Positions 1 through 6,407 of a stretch of DNA of 13,340 bases are shown here, in pieces. How positions within the stretch are numbered: position 1 is the stretch's first letter; every line of letters begins with the position of its first letter. The notes beneath the pieces are model-generated. The model made no database searches. It was given only the letters and a program-made list of their open reading frames with translations, and was not told the origin of the DNA. A program made the position numbers and the translations under genes. The stretch spans positions 1 through 13,340 of the forward strand of contig DYKH01000138.1 of assembly GCA_020722685.1 (NCBI GenBank). The letters are read 5' to 3'. Source of the stretch: Caldithrix sp. Its GTDB lineage: Bacteria > KSB1 > UBA2214 > DYKH01.

Positions 1-1
1 G

Positions 2-70
2 GGAATGGACTTTCTGGTAGCTAAGGATTTGAAGGAAGCGGCGGAGAGGGTGGTGGAGGCGATGGGATGA
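2..70 (+). CDS. sucC: C-terminal end of succinyl-CoA ligase beta subunit (partial)
   Basis: This is an open frame running in from the left edge and stopping at TGA 68-70. It encodes 22 residues, GMDFLVAKDLKEAAERVVEA plus MG. The pattern small-G-hydrophobic, then AxDLxEAAxxVV, is how SucC proteins (beta subunit of ADP/GDP-forming succinate-CoA ligase, TCA cycle, cytoplasm) typically end; the E. coli tail GLNIIAAKGLTDAAQQVV aligns without gaps. The call rests on a short tail only. It is supported by an intact sucD further along on the same strand at 6408. In most bacteria sucC and sucD are adjacent or overlapping; here about 6.3 kb of unrelated genes lies between them. Another ATP-grasp acyl-CoA ligase is possible but less likely. 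Confidence 0.7.
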   Translation, partial: GMDFLVAKDLKEAAERVVEAMG

Positions 71-141
71 GTACTGGCCCACAGACTCGTCTCAACTGTC
101 AAATGCCAGTGCACTATCTTAAAAAGTAGGAGTGCTTACCG

Positions 142-357
142 ATGGGTGAAACACAAGAGATTCTAAAAGAAGCCTTAGAATTACCGCCTACCGCGCGTGC
201 AAATCTGGTAGATCAGTTGCTTGCCAGCCTCGACCAGCCGGATGAGGCTATAGATGCGCTTTGGCGGAAAGAGGTTGAAAGGCGAATAGAGGCTTATGAG
301 TCTGGCAAGATCGGAACAGTCTCATTCCATGAAGTCTTGGTAAAGCATACAAAGTAA
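142..357 (+). CDS. Addiction-module antitoxin, orphan (PF09720-like)
   Basis: This 71-residue protein begins MGETQEILKEALELPPTARA and continues with a helix LVDQLLASLD. The layout of an N-terminal helix, the phrase LPPTARANLVDQLLASL, then a W-containing helix (ALWRKEVERRIEAYESGKI) is that of the 'putative addiction module component' antitoxin family. These small proteins normally neutralise a RelE/ParE-type toxin encoded immediately downstream, usually overlapping by a few bases. The start at 142 is set by AGGAG at 128-132. The C-terminal segment GKIGTVSFHEVLVKHTK corresponds to the toxin-binding tail of the family. No intact toxin ORF follows; only a degenerate toxin-like frame is visible (345-470). 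It is therefore probably an orphan antitoxin, either a relic or possibly a resistance gene against a related toxin encoded elsewhere. Confidence 0.8.
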   Translation: MGETQEILKEALELPPTARANLVDQLLASLDQPDEAIDALWRKEVERRIEAYESGKIGTVSFHEVLVKHTK

Positions 358-470
358 GAGTTCGATTTGGTAAAACTGCTCAAACCGAGATTGTCAATTG
401 CCCAAATAGTGCTGCTTTTAAGGTAGAAGAGGAATTGATATATGAGTATCGTAAAAGATGCTCCTTTTGA
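345..470 (+). pseudogene. Possible remnant of a RelE/ParE-type toxin
   Basis: Reading the third frame across the end of the antitoxin gene gives AYKVRVRFGKTAQTEIV, then NCPNSAAFKVEEELIYEY before a stop at 468-470. ParE/RelE toxins commonly begin with a strand of the form YKVRF followed by A-x-x-E-I, and later have a segment of the form SPxxAxxFxxE. Both can be recognised in order here, but the helix that should link them is missing and no start codon remains. The position, overlapping the antitoxin stop, is where a partner toxin would sit. The match is short and made by eye, so this is a suggestion only. Confidence 0.2.
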
Positions 471-753
471 CTATCAGGCGTTTGGAAAAACGAACGCCCC
501 GCCGGTTGGAAAGATCAAGCGCGGCACAAACGCTCGAAAACAACGTTTTGAGTCTGCTAGGATGAGAATGGCCGTCCGAATCGAAGAAGACATATTGGAG
601 CACTTTCAGCAATTCGTTCTCCCGGGTAATAGCTGTGAGAAGGTAATCAATCAGGCACTGCGTGAATGGCTCGCCGTTAAGGATGTCAAAGATCTTTTTC
701 CTGCAGAGCTGCAGCAGACAGTTCAACAGGCCATCGCTTCAATTCAGAAATGA
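442..753 (+). CDS. Ribbon-helix-helix / BrnA-like antitoxin-type protein
   Basis: This is a 103-residue basic protein. The centre (about residues 42-80) has a beta strand RMRMAVRI, a helix EEDILEHFQQFV, a short turn LPGNSC and a second helix EKVINQALREWLAV. This is the order of a ribbon-helix-helix DNA-binding fold and resembles the BrnA antitoxin group (strand with alternating basic residues, xDVLxxF helix, then INxxLRxxL helix). Such proteins act as DNA-binding antitoxins and autorepressors. The N-terminus (about 40 residues, rich in K and R) and the Q-rich C-terminus are not assigned. The start at 442 follows GAGGAA (429-434) at good spacing. No BrnT or other toxin gene is adjacent. Together with its neighbours it makes a row of antitoxin-like genes without toxins. 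It could instead be a stand-alone RHH regulator. Confidence 0.6.
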   Translation: MSIVKDAPFDYQAFGKTNAPPVGKIKRGTNARKQRFESARMRMAVRIEEDILEHFQQFVLPGNSCEKVINQALREWLAVKDVKDLFPAELQQTVQQAIASIQK

Positions 754-780
754 TCCGTTGAATCAGAAGGTCGTCCCAAA

Positions 781-1084
781 ATGACCACATTAGAGAAGGT
801 AAAAAGACTGGGAGACTACCTTGCCATCAATGACTCGGAAGTCGATCCGGTGGTCGAATCGACAATTGATAAATTGTTGTCCCGCAAATCCCACCGTCTG
901 TTCGATCTCAAGATCCGTCTTGCCGATCAACTACAAGAGTTTGAGCAGCGATATTTCCAAGTCGACAGAGTTCCGTCGGCGTTACGAAGCAGGTGAATTA
1001 GGCGACGAAATGGATTTTGTCGAGTGGTCCGCAACTTTAGAAATGCTGAATACCATAGAAAAGCGATTGGAGCTAAGGGATTGA
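781..1084 (+). pseudogene. Small TA-associated-type protein, broken by a frameshift near 960
   Basis: The gene starts at ATG 781 (AGAAGG at 765-770). Frame 1 encodes MTTLEKVKRLGDYLAINDSE and continues through LSRKSHRLFDLKIRLADQLQEFEQRYFQ, ending with CAA at 958-960. It then runs off into nonsense and stops at 996. The other frame takes over at TCG 962 with STEFRRRYEAGELGDEMDFV and EWSATLEMLNTIEKRLELRD, stopping at 1082-1084. Joined, the two halves give about 100 residues that read as one protein of a small conserved family (…LxExExRYxxSSxEFxxRxEAGELGDxMDFxEWSxxxxM…). From memory, members sit beside TumE/DUF6516-type putative toxins; this was not verified. One extra base around 961, or loss of two bases, explains the break. 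No toxin follows. It is either a true pseudogene or a sequencing error. Confidence 0.65.
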
Positions 1085-1191
1085 AAGCTTGGAAGAACTT
1101 TGCCGCATCCTTATAAACTAAATTTTGGTTGCTAACCCTTGATCCAGTGATTTGGCCAACATCTATTGGTCGAAACGATGAGGAACCAAAG

Positions 1192-4100
1192 ATGAAACTA
1201 ATCATCAGTATTTCTTCTCTGATTTGTACAGGCTCTATTCTGCTTCTGGCTCAGCCGCAAAGCGGCGATGACGCCTTAGCTCAAGCTGCTTTTTCCGGCC
1301 AAGAAGAAAGCCATGACCGTCCGCAGGAAATTGTTCAGAACAGCTCTCCCTCTCAAGTTTCATCAGTCCAAACTTCCTACGGTGAAATCACCATCCCCAC
1401 TTATCCCTGGCAAGGCCATGATGACATCAATCCGCATTTCCGCTGGACCAGCTCGACCATTTATCCTTATCCCATGCAAGACAATTTGTCGCGCACCAAG
1501 ATGGACAAAACGTACAAAACCCTCATCCTCGAAAACGAATACCTGAAGGTCATCGTAACTCCGGAGCTTGGCGGGCACGTGCATTCGGTCATAGACAAAG
1601 TCACTGGCGAGAACGTGCTGTACGAGAACAAGGTGCTCAAGCCTTCATTGATCGGCCTGCGTGGCGCCTGGTCTTCCGGCGGCATCGAATTCAATACCGG
1701 CCCGCAAGGTCATACGGTAACCTGTCTCTCACCGGTGGAAGCTAAATTCGTGGATTTTGCGGACGGCAGCAAGGGCATCGCCATCGGCAACGTGGAGCAG
1801 GTGTATCACACCCAGTGGGTGGCAGTCGTGCGCTTGCGACCGGGCCGGGCCTTTCTTGAAGAACGTATCCGCATCTATAATCCCACCGGCAATCGTCAGC
1901 TTTACTATTTTTGGAACTGCGTAGCAGTGCCGAACACCGACTCGACGCAGTTCATTTATCCCATGACGCTAGGACAGGATCACGCCGGCACCACCTTCTA
2001 TACTTGGCCTATTCACCAAGGCAAAGACATTTCCTGGCTAAAGAACTTCGACGCCCCCAGCTCTATCTTTTCCTATCGCTGCGATCAGGATTTTTATGGC
2101 TCCTACGACCATGCTTTGGATCGCGGCACCATGACCTACGCCAATCATTTCGAGCTGGAAGGGAAAAAGTCCTGGACCTGGAGCAAGAGTCCCTGGGGAT
2201 TGCGGGCGCAGGCGGGCCTCACCGATGACGGAAGCTGTTATAACGAGATCCAGACCGGGCCTCTGCCGACCCAAGCTGATTATGGTCTGCTGGAACCGCA
2301 TCAAACCGTGGAATGGAAAGAGTGGTGGTATCCGGTTCGTGGTACCAAAGGCGTTGCCTTCTCGACCAAAGATGTTACAGTCAATCTAAAAAAAGATGCC
2401 AAGCAAGGCACGGTTACCGTATTGCTGCACGGAACCGGGACCTGGGAGGCGACCTGCAGAATAGAAGGGGTAGGCGGTGTCCCGGTTAGAATCTCTCCTG
2501 AGAAACCAACCTCTGTGACCTTCTCTTGCAAAAATTTGAGCGCGCCCATGCGGGTGTCCGTCACCTCCGGTAATACGACTCTGGCTCAATTCACATACCC
2601 GTTGCCGTTGCCCAAGCGCACTCCGCCGGAGAATCCTCGCACCCTCCCTTCGGACGATACGGCGGCCGGTTGCTGGCTCCGCGGCATTCAATGGGAAAAG
2701 GAGGGTAAAGTCCATTTGGCACGGGAGTGGTTTGAAAAAGCCATTCAGAAAGATGCCAATTTTGCAGCAGCGTTCACTTCACTCGGCGAACTGCAGTTGG
2801 ATGCCGGCCAATTTGAGGACGCTAAAAATCATTTGGAAAAAAGCTTAAAGCTGAATCCGGACGACGGCTGGGCAAAGTACTATCTTGCCCAAACCTATCT
2901 CGAGTTGGGACAAACGGCAGACGCTCTGGAGATGGCCTACCATGCGGCGCACAAAACCGAGACCGCCACCGCCGGCTATAGCCTCGCCGGCGCTATACAC
3001 ATTCGGCTCGGTGAATTCGCGTGCGCCATAGATCCGCTGAAAAAAGCGATTGACCATAACGGTCAGGATTTGGTCAGTCGAAATCTGTTAACGTTTGCGC
3101 TTTGGAAGGCGGGAGATGAGCAAGAAGCGACAGATCAGTTGGCAGAGGTGCAAGCCCGCGATCCGTTGGATATTCCCAGTGGCGTGATCCAAAAGTTGAT
3201 GGGCAAAGATGATCCAGACTTCACCAGCCGCATCGCCGGCCGGAAGGAAGAGGTGATGGATGCAGTGGACTTTTTCCTCACAGTGGGACTCAAAGAAGAA
3301 GCCATTACAGTGCTCAAGACCTACTATCTCGAGGCAGAAAAGAAAGACCCGGAACCGCTCGCTTATTACTATCACGGCATCCTTGCCAATGACGCAAAGA
3401 GTCTGGTCACTGCCATGGAAATGAGTCCGGATTATGGCTTTCCCAACCGAAGATCGAGCCTTGCCATTTTGCAAGAAGCCATCAAGCGCCAGCCCAAGGA
3501 CTGGAAGGCGCGATATTATTTGGGCAATCTGCTATTCGAGCGCGCGCGCAAGGAAGAAGCGGTACGCTGTTGGCAGGAGGCAGTTGAAATCGATGATTCC
3601 TACAGTGTGTTGCATCGAAATCTGGGACTGGTAGCTTGGAGAGTGGACAACGATATTTGGAAAGCAATCTCTTGCTACGAAAAGGCCCTGAGCTGCAATC
3701 CGAACGATTTCACGCTTTATCGGGACTTGGCGACCTTGTATGTGGAACATACGAAGCAATACAACCAAGCGATGGTTCTATTGGAGAACGCCAGAGCGAG
3801 AAAGTGCATCCGGGCGGACGTTGCGGTTTTACTGGGTCGCACCTATCTTTATTTGGGAGAAACGCGCAAAGCGCTGGACATACTCTTGGCCGACACCTAC
3901 ACCAACTGGGAGGGACAGGGATCTCTGTATAGCATTTACACTGCCGCCCGTATCGGCGAGGGACAGAAGCTGTTCGACAAGGGGGATTATGAGGGAGCGC
4001 TACAAGAGTTCAAGGCCTCAATAGAGTTTCCGCAGAACCTTGGCCCTGGGCAAATGAGCGATCCCCCGGATGCCGAGAGTCGTTATTGGATCGGCGCGGC

Positions 4101-4242
4101 TTTGGAAAAGCTGGGAAAGCCGGATGAAGCAGTTAAAGAATGGCGGCTCGCAGCCAAGCAAGCTGAGAAAGGAACTGAGCAGAATAAGAAATATGCCCGC
4201 GATGCAGCGATAAAATTGTCTGATTCCAAAGTGAAGAGTTAG
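1192..4242 (+). CDS. Exported DUF5107 domain protein with tetratricopeptide repeats
   Basis: The chosen start, ATG 1192 (AGGA at 1181-1184), gives 1016 residues and places a signal peptide at the N-terminus (MKLIISISSLICTGSILLLA, then QPQSG). A TTG start at 1129 would bury that signal under 21 residues. Residues about 100-390 form a DUF5107 domain: a beta-rich, aldose-epimerase-like region with GGHVHSVIDK, GGIEFN (163-168), many aromatic residues and WKEWWYPVRG near its end. A linker beta domain (about 395-480) is followed from about 490 to the C-terminus by many TPR units, for example AREWFEKAIQKDANFAAAFT and AKNHLEKSLKLNPDD. DUF5107 proteins have no settled activity known to me; the fold suggests carbohydrate recognition or processing outside the cytoplasm, with TPRs as a protein-binding scaffold. 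The last roughly 95 residues recur as a broken copy at 5528-5824. Confidence 0.85.
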   Translation: MKLIISISSLICTGSILLLAQPQSGDDALAQAAFSGQEESHDRPQEIVQNSSPSQVSSVQTSYGEITIPTYPWQGHDDINPHFRWTSSTIYPYPMQDNLSRTKMDKTYKTLILENEYLKVIVTPELGGHVHSVIDKVTGENVLYENKVLKPSLIGLRGAWSSGGIEFNTGPQGHTVTCLSPVEAKFVDFADGSKGIAIGNVEQVYHTQWVAVVRLRPGRAFLEERIRIYNPTGNRQLYYFWNCVAVPNTDSTQFIYPMTLGQDHAGTTFYTWPIHQGKDISWLKNFDAPSSIFSYRCDQDFYGSYDHALDRGTMTYANHFELEGKKSWTWSKSPWGLRAQAGLTDDGSCYNEIQTGPLPTQADYGLLEPHQTVEWKEWWYPVRGTKGVAFSTKDVTVNLKKDAKQGTVTVLLHGTGTWEATCRIEGVGGVPVRISPEKPTSVTFSCKNLSAPMRVSVTSGNTTLAQFTYPLPLPKRTPPENPRTLPSDDTAAGCWLRGIQWEKEGKVHLAREWFEKAIQKDANFAAAFTSLGELQLDAGQFEDAKNHLEKSLKLNPDDGWAKYYLAQTYLELGQTADALEMAYHAAHKTETATAGYSLAGAIHIRLGEFACAIDPLKKAIDHNGQDLVSRNLLTFALWKAGDEQEATDQLAEVQARDPLDIPSGVIQKLMGKDDPDFTSRIAGRKEEVMDAVDFFLTVGLKEEAITVLKTYYLEAEKKDPEPLAYYYHGILANDAKSLVTAMEMSPDYGFPNRRSSLAILQEAIKRQPKDWKARYYLGNLLFERARKEEAVRCWQEAVEIDDSYSVLHRNLGLVAWRVDNDIWKAISCYEKALSCNPNDFTLYRDLATLYVEHTKQYNQAMVLLENARARKCIRADVAVLLGRTYLYLGETRKALDILLADTYTNWEGQGSLYSIYTAARIGEGQKLFDKGDYEGALQEFKASIEFPQNLGPGQMSDPPDAESRYWIGAALEKLGKPDEAVKEWRLAAKQAEKGTEQNKKYARDAAIKLSDSKVKS
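4171..4205 (+). repeat. 35-bp tract identical to 5750-5784 (copy 1)
   Basis: This lies inside the 3' end of the DUF5107-TPR gene. It encodes the motif GTEQNKKYARDA and is base-for-base identical to 5750-5784, although the surrounding homologous DNA has diverged. Confidence 0.9.
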
Positions 4243-4267
4243 AATCCAAAATGGAGTGGAGGTGATG

Positions 4268-4549
4268 CTAATCCGAAAGACCGTCAAGTGAAAGGCTGTT
4301 TTTGTTTGCCATGCTCCAAAATTCCTTGGCGCGATCAGATCTGATTAGGCGGGAGACATTTTCTTCCAGCGTAACCACTTCTTGGTCATGGAGGAGAACA
4401 AATCGCAAAATTTTGAAGCGACTATTTACTCCGCTCCAATTAGGTTGCATTCGAATATGGAGGAGGTTTCCATCTTTTCTGAATTGGAAATATCTGTCCA
4501 CAATGTAGATCCAAATTATTTCTACAAGTAGGGCAGAAGTTAAGGACAT
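4268..4549 (-). CDS. Small hypothetical protein in an otherwise empty gap
   Basis: The 376-base gap between the DUF5107-TPR gene and the thioredoxin-like gene has no convincing plus-strand gene. On the minus strand it holds a 93-codon frame. The product starts MSLTSALLVEIIWIYIVDRY, a possible membrane or signal segment, and continues with stretches of natural-looking composition such as DGNLLHIRMQPNW, FKILRFVLLHDQEVVTLEEN and SDRAKEFWSMANKN. No Shine-Dalgarno sequence precedes the ATG (4547-4549), and an in-frame stop lies five codons upstream. I recognise no family. It may be a real small gene on the strand opposite its neighbours, a decayed fragment, or chance. Confidence 0.25.
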   Translation of the reverse strand: MSLTSALLVEIIWIYIVDRYFQFRKDGNLLHIRMQPNWSGVNSRFKILRFVLLHDQEVVTLEENVSRLIRSDRAKEFWSMANKNSLSLDGLSD

Positions 4550-4618
4550 TAGGGTAAGTGCTAATCATGTGATGGTAAATTGGTAGCAGTTTGAAATGAT
4601 GCAAGGGAGGAAAACTAT

Positions 4619-5512
4619 ATGGTGGAGAGACCGATTACTGTTTTAATGCTTGTCATCCTGCTAACTCTGGATACAATCGCGCAAGAAAAAACTTTTCTGA
4701 ATGAGACCGCGTGGTCATGGTACGTACACCCAAAGGCAGCGAAGAAGGGCGTGATTCTTGCCCACGACAGTCTTATTGTCATGCTAAGGGAAACGGGTTC
4801 GAGAGGAATCCATGCGGTGCTGGTGTGTTTTGACGATTTCAAAGATGTGTACAATCTGAAAGCTGTTGCATTTGATGATGAAATGAAACGCTACCCATTT
4901 AGTGGATGGGGATCTGCTTGCTCGAACGGCGTATGGGTGCGGAGCTTTCTGCTATCCAATGATCAGCTTTCCTGGAACAAATTGAGATTCGTTGGGATAG
5001 AGCAAATAACCGAAAAGGATCACCGCGCATTTGTTATTCCAGCCGCAATCAACCAATTGAAGCTCGCTGGAGTCGACCGGCTTCCCTATACGGACATCGG
5101 CAATTCGTATCCTTTTGATCTCGAGACATTGGAGGGTGGTAAACTAACCTCTCAGAATCTCCTTGGAAAAGTGGTTCTTTTGGATTTCTGGGCCAGTTGG
5201 TGTGCTCCTTGTATGCAATTGATCCCTGAACTCAAAGAAATCTTTAAAGAGTACAGGAAGCGCGGCTTTGTAGTCATTGGCGTCAACCTCGACAACTCAT
5301 TAGAAAAGGCCCGTGAGATTACTTTCAAAGAAAAACTACCATGGCCTGTCGTCCTTGCTCCACTAGACAAACAACATCGGGAGTTGTGGAGAATAGCCGC
5401 TGGAATCCAAGGAATTCCGAGGTTGTTGATTATCGATCGCAAAGGAATACTTCGAGCTGACGTTTCCCCTAGCGAAGTACGAGCAGAGATTCATCGGTTA
5501 GTAAACGAATAG
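4619..5512 (+). CDS. Exported TlpA-like thiol-disulfide oxidoreductase
   Basis: This is a 297-residue protein. The start at 4619 is fixed by GGGAGGAA just upstream. Residues 1-21 are a signal peptide (ITVLMLVILLTLDTIA, then QEK). Residues about 160-297 are a TlpA/ResA-type thioredoxin domain: YPFDLETLEGGKLTSQNLLG, then VVLLDFWASWCAPC with the redox pair Cys195/Cys198, and later GIPRLLIIDRKG with the cis-proline of the fold. Such proteins reduce or shuffle disulfides in the periplasm, for example on c-type cytochromes or other exported proteins; the substrate here is unknown. The roughly 135-residue segment between signal and thioredoxin domain (several W and Y, two extra Cys) matches nothing I know and may confer substrate specificity. 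The gene lies between an intact DUF5107-TPR gene and a second, broken copy of that gene's end, so it may have inserted into a tandem duplicate. Confidence 0.85.
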   Translation: MVERPITVLMLVILLTLDTIAQEKTFLNETAWSWYVHPKAAKKGVILAHDSLIVMLRETGSRGIHAVLVCFDDFKDVYNLKAVAFDDEMKRYPFSGWGSACSNGVWVRSFLLSNDQLSWNKLRFVGIEQITEKDHRAFVIPAAINQLKLAGVDRLPYTDIGNSYPFDLETLEGGKLTSQNLLGKVVLLDFWASWCAPCMQLIPELKEIFKEYRKRGFVVIGVNLDNSLEKAREITFKEKLPWPVVLAPLDKQHRELWRIAAGIQGIPRLLIIDRKGILRADVSPSEVRAEIHRLVNE

Positions 5513-5527
5513 TTGCTGAGCACCACC

Positions 5528-5824
5528 CATGCTGGCGAAGGGAAACATCCATTCAGCCGAAAAGCTTATGAAGCGGCGCCGAGAGAATTCAAAGCCTCTC
5601 TTGACTATCCCCTAAACCTGTGTCCTGGACAAATGGGTGACGCGCCGCATGCCGAATGTCGCTATTGGATCGGGGCAGCATTAGAAAAGCTTGGAAAAAA
5701 GGACGAGGCAGCAAACCAATGGCAACTCGCCGCAAAGCAAGTTGACCAGGGAACTGAGCAGAATAAGAAATATGCCCGCGATGCGGCAAATAAACTGGCG
5801 CACGCGAAAGGGACGAGAATCTAA
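5528..5824 (+). pseudogene. Truncated duplicate of the DUF5107-TPR gene 3' end
   Basis: The frame from about 5528 to TAA 5822-5824 encodes GEGKHPFSRKAYEAAPREF, then KASLDYPLNLCPGQMGDAPH, CRYWIGAALEKLGKKDEAAN and GTEQNKKYARDAANKLAHAK. This matches the last roughly 95 residues of the DUF5107-TPR protein nearly end to end (RYWIGAALEKLGKPDEA and GTEQNKKYARDAAIKL there). Only this C-terminal TPR remains. No methionine start or ribosome site exists, and the homology begins within 20 bases of the stop codon of the thioredoxin-like gene. It is best read as the leftover tail of a second DUF5107-TPR gene whose body was lost or replaced. A TTG at 5513 could in principle start a 103-residue product, but nothing supports translation. 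Confidence 0.75.
5750..5784 (+). repeat. 35-bp tract identical to 4171-4205 (copy 2)
   Basis: This is the second copy of the tract, in the pseudogene tail. Complete identity over 35 bases inside clearly diverged homologous DNA suggests recent recombination or strong constraint on these codons. Confidence 0.9.
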
Positions 5825-5844
5825 CCACACTGAAAGGGACTATT

Positions 5845-6309
5845 ATGCAAAAGCCTAAACTGACCGATGCTCACCGAAAGCTGGAACGACTTGTGGGCAC
5901 CTGGGAAGGTGAAGAACAACTCTTTCCATCCCGCTGGGATCCTGTAGGCGGGACAGCCATTGGCCGTCTTACTAATCGTCTGGCCTTAGACGGGTTCACT
6001 ATCATTCAAGACTACGAACAGGAACGTGGTGGCACAGTCAATTATCGCGGCCATGGCGTATTTGGCTGGGATGCCGGCCAAAAGTGCTATACCCTTCACT
6101 GGTTCGATTCCTTGGGTATGCCGCCGAGCGTTTTTCGCGGGACGTTTGAAGACAATGTTCTGACCCTGACCAGCAAGAGATCGCAAGGGCACACTCGAGC
6201 CGTCTGGAATTTTGTGAACGATAACCTATACCACTACCGCATGGAAGTCTCCGCGAATGGCCAGCAGTGGCAGACCTTTGTGGAAGGTCAGTACACCCGG
6301 AAAGACTGA
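5845..6309 (+). CDS. DUF1579 family protein
   Basis: This 154-residue protein has no signal peptide or membrane segment and starts at ATG 5845 after AAAGGGA. Recognisable family features in order are LxxLVGTWEGEEQLFPSRWD near the N-terminus, NRLALDGFTIIQDYEQERGG, a central YRGHGVFGWDAGQKCYTLHW, FRGTFEDNVLTLTSKR, and a closing strand WQTFVEGQYTR. These are the hallmarks of DUF1579, small single-domain beta-barrel-like proteins whose function is not established to my knowledge. The length fits the family. It lies 20 bp after the broken DUF5107-TPR tail and about 100 bp before sucD on the same strand, so it could be co-transcribed with either; neither neighbour explains its role. Confidence 0.8.
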   Translation: MQKPKLTDAHRKLERLVGTWEGEEQLFPSRWDPVGGTAIGRLTNRLALDGFTIIQDYEQERGGTVNYRGHGVFGWDAGQKCYTLHWFDSLGMPPSVFRGTFEDNVLTLTSKRSQGHTRAVWNFVNDNLYHYRMEVSANGQQWQTFVEGQYTRKD

Positions 6310-6341
6310 ATCTTACGCGGAGGTTGTAGAATTGGATGCAG

Positions 6342-6369
6342 GCGGCTGACAGGCTGCTCAGGCAGTCGC
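6342..6369 (+). other. Stem-loop in the sucD leader
   Basis: GCGGCTG (6342-6348) can pair with CAGTCGC (6363-6369), giving seven pairs with one G-U and a 14-base loop. It is the only structure noted in the 98-base gap before sucD. Since sucD is detached from sucC here, this gap must hold, or lie downstream of, whatever drives sucD. No convincing promoter hexamers were found. Confidence 0.3.
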
Positions 6370-6407
6370 AGAACCGCCACTCTGGTGTAAATTGATGGAG
6401 AATTCAA

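Noticed and set aside
821..1084. Separate gene starting at 821
   Set aside because: Its first 47 codons are an out-of-frame reading of the 781 gene; only the part after 962 is meaningful, as the frameshifted end of that gene.
4302..4508. 68-codon plus-strand ORF in the 4243-4618 gap
   Set aside because: Arg/Ser/Trp-rich product typical of noncoding frames and no ribosome site; the minus-strand frame in the same gap looks more natural.
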